Below are positions 55,125 through 62,858 of a stretch of DNA of 64,000 nt, piece after piece. The stretch covers positions 1 to 64,000 of the forward strand of contig JAZRDT010000030.1 in NCBI GenBank assembly GCA_045660385.1, written 5' to 3'. A model generated the notes under the pieces. It saw nothing but the letters and a program-made list of their open reading frames with translations. It was not told the DNA's origin and did not search any database. The position numbers and the translations under genes were made by a program. The stretch's first letter is position 1. Each line of letters opens with the position of its first letter. The stretch comes from UBA1189 sp045660385 (GTDB taxonomy: Bacteria; Bacteroidota; Bacteroidia; Bacteroidales; Bacteroidaceae).

Positions 55125-55868
55125 ATGGAAAAATATTTCAATATACGTTACGAGTTTGATAAGGCTGTGGTGCAGGAGCGCATTGCGGAGCAGGTGGAGG
55201 CGGCGGTGCCTGGGTATATATGTGTGGCGGATGCCAACATTCTGCAGCAGGTGCATAATGACCTGAGCTATCGTGAGGTGGTGGATGGGGCGATGTTCTC
55301 CATCTGCGACAGCAGCTGGGTGCCTATCTTTGTGAAGCGGCTTTATGGGGTGAAGCATGAGCATTACTGCGGTAGCATGATATTCAAGGATATCATTGAG
55401 ATGCGTCGGTACCGACAGTTCTTCATGGGTACGTCGACGGAGGTCCTCACAGCGCTGAAGAGGAACCTGGTGGAGATGGACCCGGCGATAGAGAACATGA
55501 CGTTCTATGAGCTGCCCTTCTGCAAGGTGGAGGAGTTTGACTACCCGGCGATAGCGGAGATGGTGAACCGTGATAACCCGGACATCATCTGGGTGGCATT
55601 GGGTGCTCCGAAGCAGGAGATATTCATGAGCAAGCTGAATCCGTACCTGAAGCGGGGCGTACAGATTGCTGTGGGTGCGGCCTTCAAGTTCTATAGCGGA
55701 CTCGAGGAGAAGCGTGCTCCGGCATGGATGCGGCGTATGCACCTGGAATTTGTGTACCGCATCTGGGCAGAGCCGAAGAAGCAGTGGGCGCGTTGCAAGC
55801 AGATCATCTGCACGCTGCCGGGGATTATCCGGGAGGAGAAGAGCGTAAGGGTGAATGTTGAATGTTGA
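55125..55868 (+). CDS. WecG/TagA/CpsF-family glycosyltransferase (GT26)
   Basis: A 247-residue protein with the GT26 core: ADANILQQVHNDLSYREVVD, FMGTSTEVLTALKRNL, WVALGAPKQEIFMSKLNPYL and GVQIAVGAAFKFYSGLEEKR then APAWMRRMHLEFVYRI. These enzymes transfer the second sugar onto an undecaprenyl-diphosphate-linked HexNAc. The last few residues (RVNVEC) and the stop come from a GTTGAATGTTGAACC repeat. It probably belongs to the second polysaccharide block. Confidence 0.9.
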   Translation: MEKYFNIRYEFDKAVVQERIAEQVEAAVPGYICVADANILQQVHNDLSYREVVDGAMFSICDSSWVPIFVKRLYGVKHEHYCGSMIFKDIIEMRRYRQFFMGTSTEVLTALKRNLVEMDPAIENMTFYELPFCKVEEFDYPAIAEMVNRDNPDIIWVALGAPKQEIFMSKLNPYLKRGVQIAVGAAFKFYSGLEEKRAPAWMRRMHLEFVYRIWAEPKKQWARCKQIICTLPGIIREEKSVRVNVEC

Positions 55869-56115
55869 ACCGAAGGTCGACGCCCGCAGGGGCCGAAGTC
55901 AATGTTGAATGAGACAACAGCCATCCGGACGAATATTGTCCCCTTAGATTAGGGGGACGCCGACGCGGTATGAAAGCGTCGGTTGCGACGACGGAAGGTT
56001 TATCTTCCCAAAGGAGTCTCTTGCGGAGGGGGTATACACTAACCTTTAACCTTTAACCCTTAACCCTTAACCTTTAACCGTTAACCGTTAGCTGTTAGCT
56101 TTTGGTTGCCTCCGG
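55850..56115. repeat. Repeat mosaic with a full ~100-base element
   Basis: GTTGAATGTTGAACC run, a CGAAGGTCGACGCCCGCAGG block (its reverse complement is read inside the gene at 56810, about 57195-57220), CATCCGGACG joint, the ~100-base element (about 55937-56034), a CCTTTAACCCTTAACC run and GTTAGC run, and a CCTCCGGGGTG joint. Confidence 0.87.
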
Positions 56116-56183
56116 GGTGTTAATGTGAAATAGTCGGAATTCTTAAACTTTGTGGATTTGTTGGTGGTTTAGAAGATATTGTA

Positions 56184-56191
56184 TACCTTTG
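56184..56191 (+). promoter_or_regulatory. -7 element for the YafQ-type pair
   Basis: TACCTTTG, a TAnnTTTG match, lies 36 bases before the ATG at 56228. A TTTG at 56157-56160 is 23 bases upstream, slightly longer than the usual spacing. Confidence 0.5.
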
Positions 56192-56227
56192 CATGGAGAA
56201 GATTTGTGAATTTTATTGCATACTATT

Positions 56228-56437
56228 ATGACACAGCTGATTGTAAACGTTGAAGATGTTAGTTTGTTGGCCGAATTGAAACGTGCCATCACGATGTTGC
56301 GCGGTGTTGGTTCGATTGTGGAGAGAACAGATGAAGCTGTGCCTAATAAGACTACCCTAAAGGCTATGAATGAGGCAAAGAAGGGTAAGACGATTAAGTG
56401 CAGTAATTTTGAAGAATATCTTAATGCCGTGAAGTGA
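56228..56437 (+). CDS. Antitoxin of a YafQ/RelE-type pair
   Basis: A 69-residue protein (MTQLIVNVEDVSLLAELKRA, IKCSNFEEYLNAVK). Its N-terminus resembles small ribbon-helix-type or RelB-like antitoxins. ATG 56228 is preferred to the TTG at 56216. The stop TGA overlaps the toxin ATG by one base. Antitoxins of this type usually repress their own operon. Confidence 0.8.
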   Translation: MTQLIVNVEDVSLLAELKRAITMLRGVGSIVERTDEAVPNKTTLKAMNEAKKGKTIKCSNFEEYLNAVK

Positions 56438-56709
56438 TGTTCGAATTAGAACTTACTCATCAGTATCTTAAGGACTTGAAGCTGGCTCGTAAGAGAGGGC
56501 TCGATGAGACAAAGTTAAATGCAGTGATCCTGAAACTTATTTCGGGCGCTGAGTTGCCTAAGAAGAATCGTGACCATTCTCTCACTGGTAATTACAAGGG
56601 TTTTCGAGAATGTCATATTTCCCCAGATTGGCTATTGATCTATAGTCGTGATGTAACAGTGAAAATTGTTACGTTGGTGCGTACTGGTTCTCACTCAGAC
56701 TTGTTTTGA
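56437..56709 (+). CDS. YafQ/RelE-type toxin
   Basis: A 90-residue protein: LELTHQYLKDLKLARKRGLD, LPKKNRDHSLTGNYKGFREC, HISPDWLLIYSRD, LVRTGSHSDLF, the YafQ-family pattern with the C-terminal GSHS(D/E)LF box. YafQ is a ribosome-dependent mRNA endonuclease. It is coupled to the antitoxin and is followed by GTGATTTCTGTGATTTC repeats. Confidence 0.9.
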   Translation: MFELELTHQYLKDLKLARKRGLDETKLNAVILKLISGAELPKKNRDHSLTGNYKGFRECHISPDWLLIYSRDVTVKIVTLVRTGSHSDLF

Positions 56710-56809
56710 TATAATTTTCTGTGATTTCTGTGATTTCTGTGTGAACTACCTAAAGAACCGTGTTTTCGTGTGAAATCGTGTTGACTGTTGACGAAAAGCC
56801 AAAAAAGAA

Positions 56810-58534
56810 ATGTTGTTCTTTGAACTACTACAAATAGCGATTGGGAATCGGTCGCAGCTGTCGCACACTCCTACTGCGGAGGAGTGGAGGGAGATCTGTA
56901 CCCTGGCAAAGAAGCAGGCGATGGTGGGCATCGCCTTTTGTGGGGTGGAGCAGTTGCCTGTGGAGCAGAGGCCACCACGCAAGTTGTGGATGCAGTGGTA
57001 TACGGCGGCGGAGCGCATCAAGGGGCTCAACGCGGAGATGGACCGCAAGGTGTTTAAGGTGGCTCGGATGTTCCGCAGAGAGGGTTTCCAGGGTGTGGTA
57101 CTGAAGGGGCAGGGGATGGCTCAACTCTATAAAGTTGAGCGGTCAACGGTCAACGGTCAACGGACAGACCATCCGGATGGTATCATTGACTTTAGCCCCT
57201 GCGGGCGTCGACCTTCGGTTCAACATTCAACATTCAACGGGAATAATCTCACGCAGAATTCACAGAATAACTGCCAAGGGCATGGTCAACAGACAACGGT
57301 CAACGGTCAACGGACAGACCATCCGGATGAAACTTTATTGATGGACCACGAATTACACGGATTACACGAAAATTCAGGTGCAAGCGCAACAATATCTCAC
57401 ACAGAAAGCACGGAAAGCACGGAAAATTTCTGTCAACGCGATGAGCACGCGAATATAGACACGATTACGCACACGCAGGCTTGTGCTGGCCAAGACAGCC
57501 AGAGGCTGAACGATAACGTTAACGATAACCAGGGTACTGGAAAATTCTCAATTCTCAATTCTCAATTTTCAATTAAGGAATACCGTACGCCGGGGGATAT
57601 TGATATCTGGTTGCATGGGGAGCGTGATGAAATATTGGAGTATGTGCGTTGGCATGTGCCGGACTGCAAGCCGGTGTATCATCATGTGGATTTTCCTGTG
57701 GTGGATGACGTTAGCATCGAGGTGCATTTCACGCCGACGTGGATGAACTCGCCGATAAGGAATCGTAGGTTGCAGCGATTCTTTAAGTCAATGGTCAACA
57801 GTCAACAGTCAACTGATGGGCCTCACCCTAACCCTCTCCAGGGGGAGAGGGGACTTGGCCTGCCGGATGAGGGCTTTGATCTCACACAGAATTCACAGAA
57901 TACGCAGAATATTATATCCTCACAGGACAAACAAAGCGATTTGGATTTGAATTCACAGAATGCACGCATTGCTTCGCTCGCGTGTGGCCATCCGGATGGG
58001 ACTGTTGACCGTAGACCGTTGACCGTAGACACTTGTTTAGATTCTAAACAAGCAACGTTCCCCGTACCGAATGCTGCTTTTAACCGGGTGTATATACTGG
58101 TGCATATCTATCGTCATCTGTTTGCGGAGGGTATCGGGTTGAGGCAGTTGCTGGACTACTACTTCGTGCTGAAGCAGGGACTCACCGAGAGTGAGCGTGA
58201 GGAGACGTTGCGTATATTGCGCTCGTTGGGTATGATGCGATTCACGCGCGCGGTGATGTGGGTGCTGCAGGAGGTGTTTGGCATGCCGGATCGTTACTTG
58301 CTTACTTCGCCTGATGCGAAGGAGGGGCGCTTCTTGCTGGATGAGATCATGCTGGCGGGTAACTTCGGAAAGTACGACGAGCGGATGCAGCGTGCAGCGG
58401 GGGAGGGGACTTTCCGTTGGGGGTTGCGTAAGGTGCTTCGTAACTTCCGGTTTGTGCGGAGCTATCCGTCGGAGGTGCTGTGGAGTCCGATCTTCAAGGT
58501 GTGGCATTTATTCTGGAGAATTAGGCACGCGTAG
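56810..58534 (+). CDS. Nucleotidyltransferase family protein (PF14907-like) with two repeat inserts
   Basis: A 574-residue frame. The family parts are residues 1-108 (WREICTLAKKQAMVGIAFCG, VVLKGQGMAQLY), about 256-325 (EYRTPGDIDIWLHGERDEIL, HVDFPVVDDVSIEVHFTPTW) and 418-574 (FNRVYILVHIYRHLFAEGIG, LRQLLDYYFVLKQGL). The GDIDIW acidic pair is the probable metal site. Inserts at about 57135-57580 and 57787-58060 add ~240 residues. The first separates KGQGMAQLY from RTPGDIDIW, which lie close together in family proteins, so activity may be affected. Such genes often close Bacteroidales capsule loci. Confidence 0.85.
   Translation: MLFFELLQIAIGNRSQLSHTPTAEEWREICTLAKKQAMVGIAFCGVEQLPVEQRPPRKLWMQWYTAAERIKGLNAEMDRKVFKVARMFRREGFQGVVLKGQGMAQLYKVERSTVNGQRTDHPDGIIDFSPCGRRPSVQHSTFNGNNLTQNSQNNCQGHGQQTTVNGQRTDHPDETLLMDHELHGLHENSGASATISHTESTESTENFCQRDEHANIDTITHTQACAGQDSQRLNDNVNDNQGTGKFSILNSQFSIKEYRTPGDIDIWLHGERDEILEYVRWHVPDCKPVYHHVDFPVVDDVSIEVHFTPTWMNSPIRNRRLQRFFKSMVNSQQSTDGPHPNPLQGERGLGLPDEGFDLTQNSQNTQNIISSQDKQSDLDLNSQNARIASLACGHPDGTVDRRPLTVDTCLDSKQATFPVPNAAFNRVYILVHIYRHLFAEGIGLRQLLDYYFVLKQGLTESEREETLRILRSLGMMRFTRAVMWVLQEVFGMPDRYLLTSPDAKEGRFLLDEIMLAGNFGKYDERMQRAAGEGTFRWGLRKVLRNFRFVRSYPSEVLWSPIFKVWHLFWRIRHA
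57135..57580 (+). repeat. First repeat mosaic in the nucleotidyltransferase gene
   Basis: About 445 bases: GTCAACGGTCAACGGTC runs with CATCCGGATGG joints (twice), a CCTGCGGGCGTCGACCTTCG block, GTTCAACATTCAACATTC run, TCACAGAATTCACAG runs, CACGAATTACACGG run, ACGCACACGCAGGCTTGTGC block, CGTTAACGATAACC run and AATTCTCAATTCTC run. All is read in frame without a stop. Confidence 0.87.
57787..58060 (+). repeat. Second repeat mosaic in the nucleotidyltransferase gene
   Basis: GTCAACAGTCAACAGTC run, a reverse copy of the leader hairpin (CCTCACCCTAACCCTCTCC, then GGGGGAGAGGGG), CTGCCGGATG joint, CACAGAATTCACAG run, ATGCACGCATTGCTTCGCTC block, CATCCGGATGG joint and a GTTGACCGTAGACCGTTGAC run. In frame. 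Confidence 0.87.
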
Positions 58535-59373
58535 AATAAACAGCCGGATGGGGATTGGCTGTTAGCTATTGGCTATTGGCTGTTGGCTGCCATCCGGATG
58601 AAAGCTTTGGTCTCACACAGAAATCACGGAAAGCACGGAAATTTAATTCGTGAGATTCGTGAGATTCGTGGTCGAGAAAATTAAATGCAGATGATATGTT
58701 TATTTGAACACGAATCACACGGATTGCACGAATCTGGCACGACGCTGCGCCCGTGCGGCCTCCGGGATGATTGCTTTTAGTCTCACGCAGACTACGCAGA
58801 AGACGCAGACTATAAGAACTTTCAATACAATCAACGAGACCTGGATACGAATACGCAGAATACGCACACGCAGGCTTGTGCTGGCCTCCGGATGAAGGCT
58901 TTGGTCTCACACAGAAATCACGGAAAGCACGGAAATTTAATTCGTGAGATTCGTGAAATTCGTGGTCAAGAAAATTAAACGCAGATGATATGTTTATTTG
59001 AACACGAATCACACGGATTGCACGAATCTGGCACGACGCTGCGCCCGTGCTGGCCTCCGGGATGCTATCAAATTAATCTCACACAGAAATCACGGAAAGC
59101 ACAGAAATTTGTCGCATCACTATCGCTCGCGACCTCTTCCGTAGGGATTAGCTTTTAGCTTTTAGCTTTTAGCTTCCATCCGGCAGGAGATAGTCCCCTT
59201 AGATTAGGGGGACGCCGACGCTTTCATACCGCGTCGGTCTGTGATTTCTGTGATTTCTGTGTGAACTACCTAAAAACCGTGTTTCTATGTGGATTCGTGT
59301 GAATCTGTGGGCTTTTTCCACGGATGAGCACGGATTTTTTTATTTAAATTATCGATTGTAGTCAACCACGGGC
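58535..59373. repeat. Large repeat block with a ~176-base direct duplication
   Basis: Copy A (58594-58769) and copy B (58888-59064) are nearly identical: CTCACACAGAAATCACGG, TTCGTGAGATTCGTGAG, ATGATATGTTTATTTG, CACACGGATTGCACGAATC and GGCACGACGCTGCGCCCGTG. Between them lies a CTCACGCAGACTACGCAG segment, repeated at about 60640-60752. At about 59188-59238 a piece of the ~100-base element carries an inverted loop. The last ~100 bases are GTGTGAATCTGTGGGC-like. Long minus-strand frames here are repeat read-through. Confidence 0.87.
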
Positions 59374-59829
59374 TCATTCAAATGAGAAGGTGGTGTTATT
59401 TTCAAAGAAAATATAAGACCTTGATTTAAGTAGGCTGGTAAATAAGTCTAACCCAATGACATCAACCTTGGGGAATGGACACGATTGTAGCACATCGAAA
59501 TGGTGATCCTCACTCACTATATATTTGGCATTAGCGGCAATGGCGCAATCCACAAATTTATTGTCGTCAGGGTCGGCTTCAATCAAGCCGAAGCGATAAT
59601 AAGGTACAAGTTTCTTAACATTCTTTCGTGTCAAAATAGCATATATAACACTTTCTGCTACCCATGGATTGATGTTTCGAGAAAGAACTTCTAAATATTC
59701 CTCTATAATCTCGTTCGATACGCATAGTACGTAGTCTCCACGTAAGAATGATTGCCAAACGAGATGATACTCATTCTTTGCCGAAATTGCCATAATTAGG
59801 CAATTTGTATCTAAAACGATATTGCTCAT
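59374..59829 (-). CDS. PIN-domain toxin, paralogue of 25520
   Basis: A 151-residue minus-strand protein: MSNIVLDTNCLIMAI, IIEEYLEVLSR, EADPDDNKFVDCAIAANAKY and YIVSEDHHFDVLQSCPFPKV, a PIN-domain ribonuclease with the acidic residues in place. It shares most motifs with the toxin at 25520-26005. Its antitoxin ends five bases upstream. The two pairs lie about 34 kb apart and in opposite orientation. Confidence 0.87.
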   Translation of the reverse strand: MSNIVLDTNCLIMAISAKNEYHLVWQSFLRGDYVLCVSNEIIEEYLEVLSRNINPWVAESVIYAILTRKNVKKLVPYYRFGLIEADPDDNKFVDCAIAANAKYIVSEDHHFDVLQSCPFPKVDVIGLDLFTSLLKSRSYIFFENNTTFSFE

Positions 59830-59834
59830 ATCGT

Positions 59835-60053
59835 CTATTTATATGGGGTGCGTTCGTGAAGAGTACGAAAGTTCTCTACCTTCTCCTCATTCAGCTCACC
59901 AGCTTCCCACAAACGATCAATTTCATTTTGTGCTTGCAAAGCAAAATAATCAGAGATGGCTTGTTTCAATCCATCCAATGCCTTGTCGCTTTTAACAAAG
60001 GACATCATTTCCAATAACTGCATTTGAGCAGGATTAAATACAGTTGCTTCCAT
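59835..60053 (-). CDS. Small antitoxin, paralogue of 25308
   Basis: A 72-residue minus-strand protein from ATG 60053: MEATVFNPAQMQLLEMMSFV, FALQAQNEIDRLWEAGELNE. It shares the start (TVFNPxQxxLL) and the RLWEAG/QLWNAG core with 25308-25523. The longer frame to 60095 covers the promoter and is not used. Confidence 0.85.
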   Translation of the reverse strand: MEATVFNPAQMQLLEMMSFVKSDKALDGLKQAISDYFALQAQNEIDRLWEAGELNEEKVENFRTLHERTPYK

Positions 60054-60084
60054 ATCACTTGAAATTAATAAATCAATTATATTG

Positions 60085-60115
60085 CGAAAATACATAGAAT
60101 CTTTGAAATAACAAA
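60085..60115 (-). promoter_or_regulatory. Promoter of the second PIN pair
   Basis: On the minus strand TTTG (60112-60115), 19 bases, TATTTTCG (60085-60092), one mismatch to TAnnTTTG. It is placed about 32 bases before the ATG at 60053. Confidence 0.6.
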
Positions 60116-60149
60116 GGAACTGTGAAAAAAGTTAGCTGAACAGGCAAAG

Positions 60150-60890
60150 CGCTTTTGACATAAAGAAGGCTCCTTGGGTGTGGTGAAAGTTGCTGCGCAA
60201 CGGTGAAAGAAGCTTCGCTTCGGTTAAAGTGCCTTTGGCACGGTTAAAGCACCTTTGGTGCGGTGAAAGCTGCAGGGCAGCGGTTAAAGTCGCGAAGCGA
60301 CGGTTAAAAGCCAATAGCTAAAGAACTCACACTGAAACGAAGTTCGCTGGCCGAAGGGAAAAGCAATTCACGGAAAGCACGGAAATTTATTCGTGAGATT
60401 CGTGAGATTCGTGGTCAAATAAAAACAGCCTTTGGCTGTAACGTTAACGATGACGATGACTACCTCCGGGATGTTTCCGTTTTTTCGAACACTAATCACA
60501 CGGATTGCACGAATCTGGCACGACGCTGCGCCCGTGCTGCCTCCGGGATGCTATCAAATTAATTTCACACAGAAAGCACGGAAAGCACAGAAAGGCACGA
60601 CGCTGCGCCCGTGCGGGCCTCCGGAGTGGTATCAATTGTCTCACGCAGACTACGCAGAAGACGTAGACTATAAGAACTTTACAATACAATCAACGAGACC
60701 TGGATAAAAAATCGCAGAAGACGCACACGCAGGCTTGTGCTGGCCTCCGGAGGAAGATGGGCTATTGGCTGTTAGCTGCCATCCGGCAGGCTAATTCTCA
60801 ATTCTCAATTTTCAATTCTCAATTGATACGAGCAGCAACTTTCACCGCACACTCCGTGTGCTTTAACCCATAGCAACAGCTATATTATTA
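60150..60890. repeat. Repeat block with hairpins, a third copy of the ~176-base module and others
   Basis: GGKKAAA-sense hairpins (about 60180-60307: GTTGC, GAAGC, GTGCC, GCACC, GCTGC-like, GTCGC), GAAGTTCGCTGGCCGAAGGG block, then a variant of the 176-base module (about 60364-60551) whose middle is replaced by an ACAGCC/GGCTGT hairpin and a CGTTAACGATGACG run. Next come the CTCACGCAGACTACGCAG segment (about 60640-60752), a CATCCGGCAGG joint, an AATTCTCAATTCTC run and a GCACAC/GTGTGC hairpin. No gene. Confidence 0.85.
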
Positions 60891-60894
60891 CCAT

Positions 60895-60926
60895 AAAAAA
60901 AGGCGACACGAGGTGTCGCCTTTTTT
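60895..60926. terminator. Bidirectional rho-independent terminator
   Basis: AAAAAAAGGCGACAC, loop GAG, GTGTCGCCTTTTTT: a 9-pair G/C stem with A and T tails on both sides. It lies 18 bases beyond the 3' end of the minus-strand outer-membrane protein gene and would stop transcripts in either direction. Confidence 0.9.
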
Positions 60927-60944
60927 GTATATGTAGGTTTTCGA

Positions 60945-62846
60945 TTAGTATGCTACTGCCTCTTTGCGGCTCTTGTCGGGACCGAGCACTACATTGAGAC
61001 CGGCTGACATGCTTACGAGGCCCTTGTTCCAGTGGATACATTGCTTCAAGCTCTCGCTTGACATGTAGCGGTATGAGGGCTCTACGAAGAGTTCGAAGCT
61101 GGGGGCGAGCTTCAATGCAGCTTGTGCACCTACCTCGATACCGTAGCCGAAGAAGTCCTCCTCAGTGATGGAGTATACAGCACCTACGTAGGGACGGAGG
61201 TCGAAGCGATGGTTGGTGTTGCGTGCCCATGCATTGGTGAGGTTGAACATGTACTGGGGTGAGAAAGTTGCCCAGTTACACATGGGCTTGATAGGTGTTC
61301 CTATCCATGTGTTGTACAACTCAAAGTTGGTGTGTTCGAACTTCAGGCGCAAAGCGTGGAGATCGTCGAAACGGTAAGCCAATGAGGCCTGGAAGGTGCT
61401 GTTGAGTGTTGCCAACCAGTCGCCACCCATGAGGAAGGGGTACTGCTGACCGTAAGCATAAGAGAGGACGAGGCCCTTCTTGTAATCGACATTGCCTGAG
61501 GTCATCTTACGAGCGTGGTAGCGGTGGTAGTTAGAGCGGTAGAACTCGATACCGAGGTTGAGGTTGCCGTAACGGTCGTAACGGTCGTGCTCATCGTTGT
61601 ACATGGATGAGAAGCGGGTGTCGGCGAAGAGGGCAAACTGCTGGTTGAGGAAGTACTTCAACTGTACGGATGAAGAGCTACCCCACTGGAAGAGTGCCCA
61701 ACAGGTGCGGTCGTAGCGCACACCGGCTGAGGCCTCGAGACCGAAACGGCCCATAGAGAAGCCGAAGAGCTCGGGGATGTTGAGGACACCCTCGACCATG
61801 GCACCGGCACGGCGGTTGCGGTATTCCAAGTCGAGTTGCTCGGCATAGAGTGATGCACGCACTGCGAGTTTGGGGTTTAACCAACGACCGGCAGCGAAGT
61901 GGAGGGCGGGGCCCATCTCGCCAAAGTTGTTCTCGCGCATGTCTCTAAAGCTATCGAAGGCACCCATACTGAGCTGGATGAAGAAGTTGTCGGTGAGTGA
62001 TACGCTGTCCTTATCGATGTCGTAGTTCCACTGCAGGGGCTTGTAGGGTGAGCTCAAACGTACGCCCAAACCTACGAGGACGTGGCCACGGACGTCGACC
62101 TTGTGCCAGTCTTCGAACACCTCGTCGTTGGTGTAGGCCGAAATGCGGGGCTCAACCAGGAAGTAGGTGCGGGGTGAGAGGTTGGCACGTACCTGAACAC
62201 CGGTGTGAAGGCCTCCGTAGAGGTTGACGGTGTTGGCAATGGTGTTGTGACCGAAGTCGATACCGGCGAGGTATGAGAACGACCAGCGGCGTGCCTCGTT
62301 GTAACCATAGAAGTAGTTTGACATATCCCAGAGGTAGTCAACACCTACCTGGTGACGGATGGCAAACATATCGTTGGCCAAGGAGTTGTTGGCATAGTCG
62401 TAGCTCAAGCGTACGCTGTTGGCGGGGTCGAAGCTCTTGGCTACGAATCCTCCCCAGTGGAAGTTGTAGTTGCCAATGAGATCGGTACGGTCGGTAGCGA
62501 TGAAGGGGATGGGCTGGTCGGTGTATATACCCATTGACCAGTTCTGACCAGCACCACGTGCGTAAACGTGCTTGTGGGGGTTACGGTAGCGGTTGATGAA
62601 GAGGAAGTTCATTACGGTCTTGAATGACTCTTGCTCGGCAAGCTTCTCGGCCTCGGCCACGGCGAGTTTCTCGGCCTCCTCGGCATCCTTGGCTCCCTGC
62701 TCCTTATTGAAGTTCTCGAGCTGGGCCTGACGCTCGATAGCATACTTCACAGAATCCAACTCGTTGTTGGATTGTGCTTTCGCTGTCTGAAGCATCAGCA
62801 GGGCAGATGCGAAGAACAGGATTCTTGTAAGATGTATTCTTTTCAT
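60945..62846 (-). CDS. Outer-membrane beta-barrel-like protein
   Basis: A 633-residue minus-strand protein with a signal peptide (MKRIHLTRILFFASALLMLQ, cut after TAKA), a short Glu/Ala/Lys-rich helical segment (about residues 45-75) and then alternating beta-strand-like sequence to the end (WSMGIYTDQPIPFI, VRLSYDYANNSLAN, LALRLKFEHTNFELY-like). This suggests a large outer-membrane barrel of unknown role. It starts 12 bases after the next gene, so the two form an operon. Family not recognised. Confidence 0.7.
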   Translation of the reverse strand: MKRIHLTRILFFASALLMLQTAKAQSNNELDSVKYAIERQAQLENFNKEQGAKDAEEAEKLAVAEAEKLAEQESFKTVMNFLFINRYRNPHKHVYARGAGQNWSMGIYTDQPIPFIATDRTDLIGNYNFHWGGFVAKSFDPANSVRLSYDYANNSLANDMFAIRHQVGVDYLWDMSNYFYGYNEARRWSFSYLAGIDFGHNTIANTVNLYGGLHTGVQVRANLSPRTYFLVEPRISAYTNDEVFEDWHKVDVRGHVLVGLGVRLSSPYKPLQWNYDIDKDSVSLTDNFFIQLSMGAFDSFRDMRENNFGEMGPALHFAAGRWLNPKLAVRASLYAEQLDLEYRNRRAGAMVEGVLNIPELFGFSMGRFGLEASAGVRYDRTCWALFQWGSSSSVQLKYFLNQQFALFADTRFSSMYNDEHDRYDRYGNLNLGIEFYRSNYHRYHARKMTSGNVDYKKGLVLSYAYGQQYPFLMGGDWLATLNSTFQASLAYRFDDLHALRLKFEHTNFELYNTWIGTPIKPMCNWATFSPQYMFNLTNAWARNTNHRFDLRPYVGAVYSITEEDFFGYGIEVGAQAALKLAPSFELFVEPSYRYMSSESLKQCIHWNKGLVSMSAGLNVVLGPDKSRKEAVAY

Positions 62847-62858
62847 GTTTGTTGCGTT

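Noticed and set aside
58566..59012. 148-residue minus-strand frame with an internal duplication
   Set aside because: It is made wholly of the two 176-base repeat copies, and its peptide repeats follow the DNA duplication. There is no start signal or neighbour gene.
60432..60707. 91-residue frame in the 60-kb repeat block
   Set aside because: It is read-through of CGTTAACGATGACG and CACGGATTGCACG modules.
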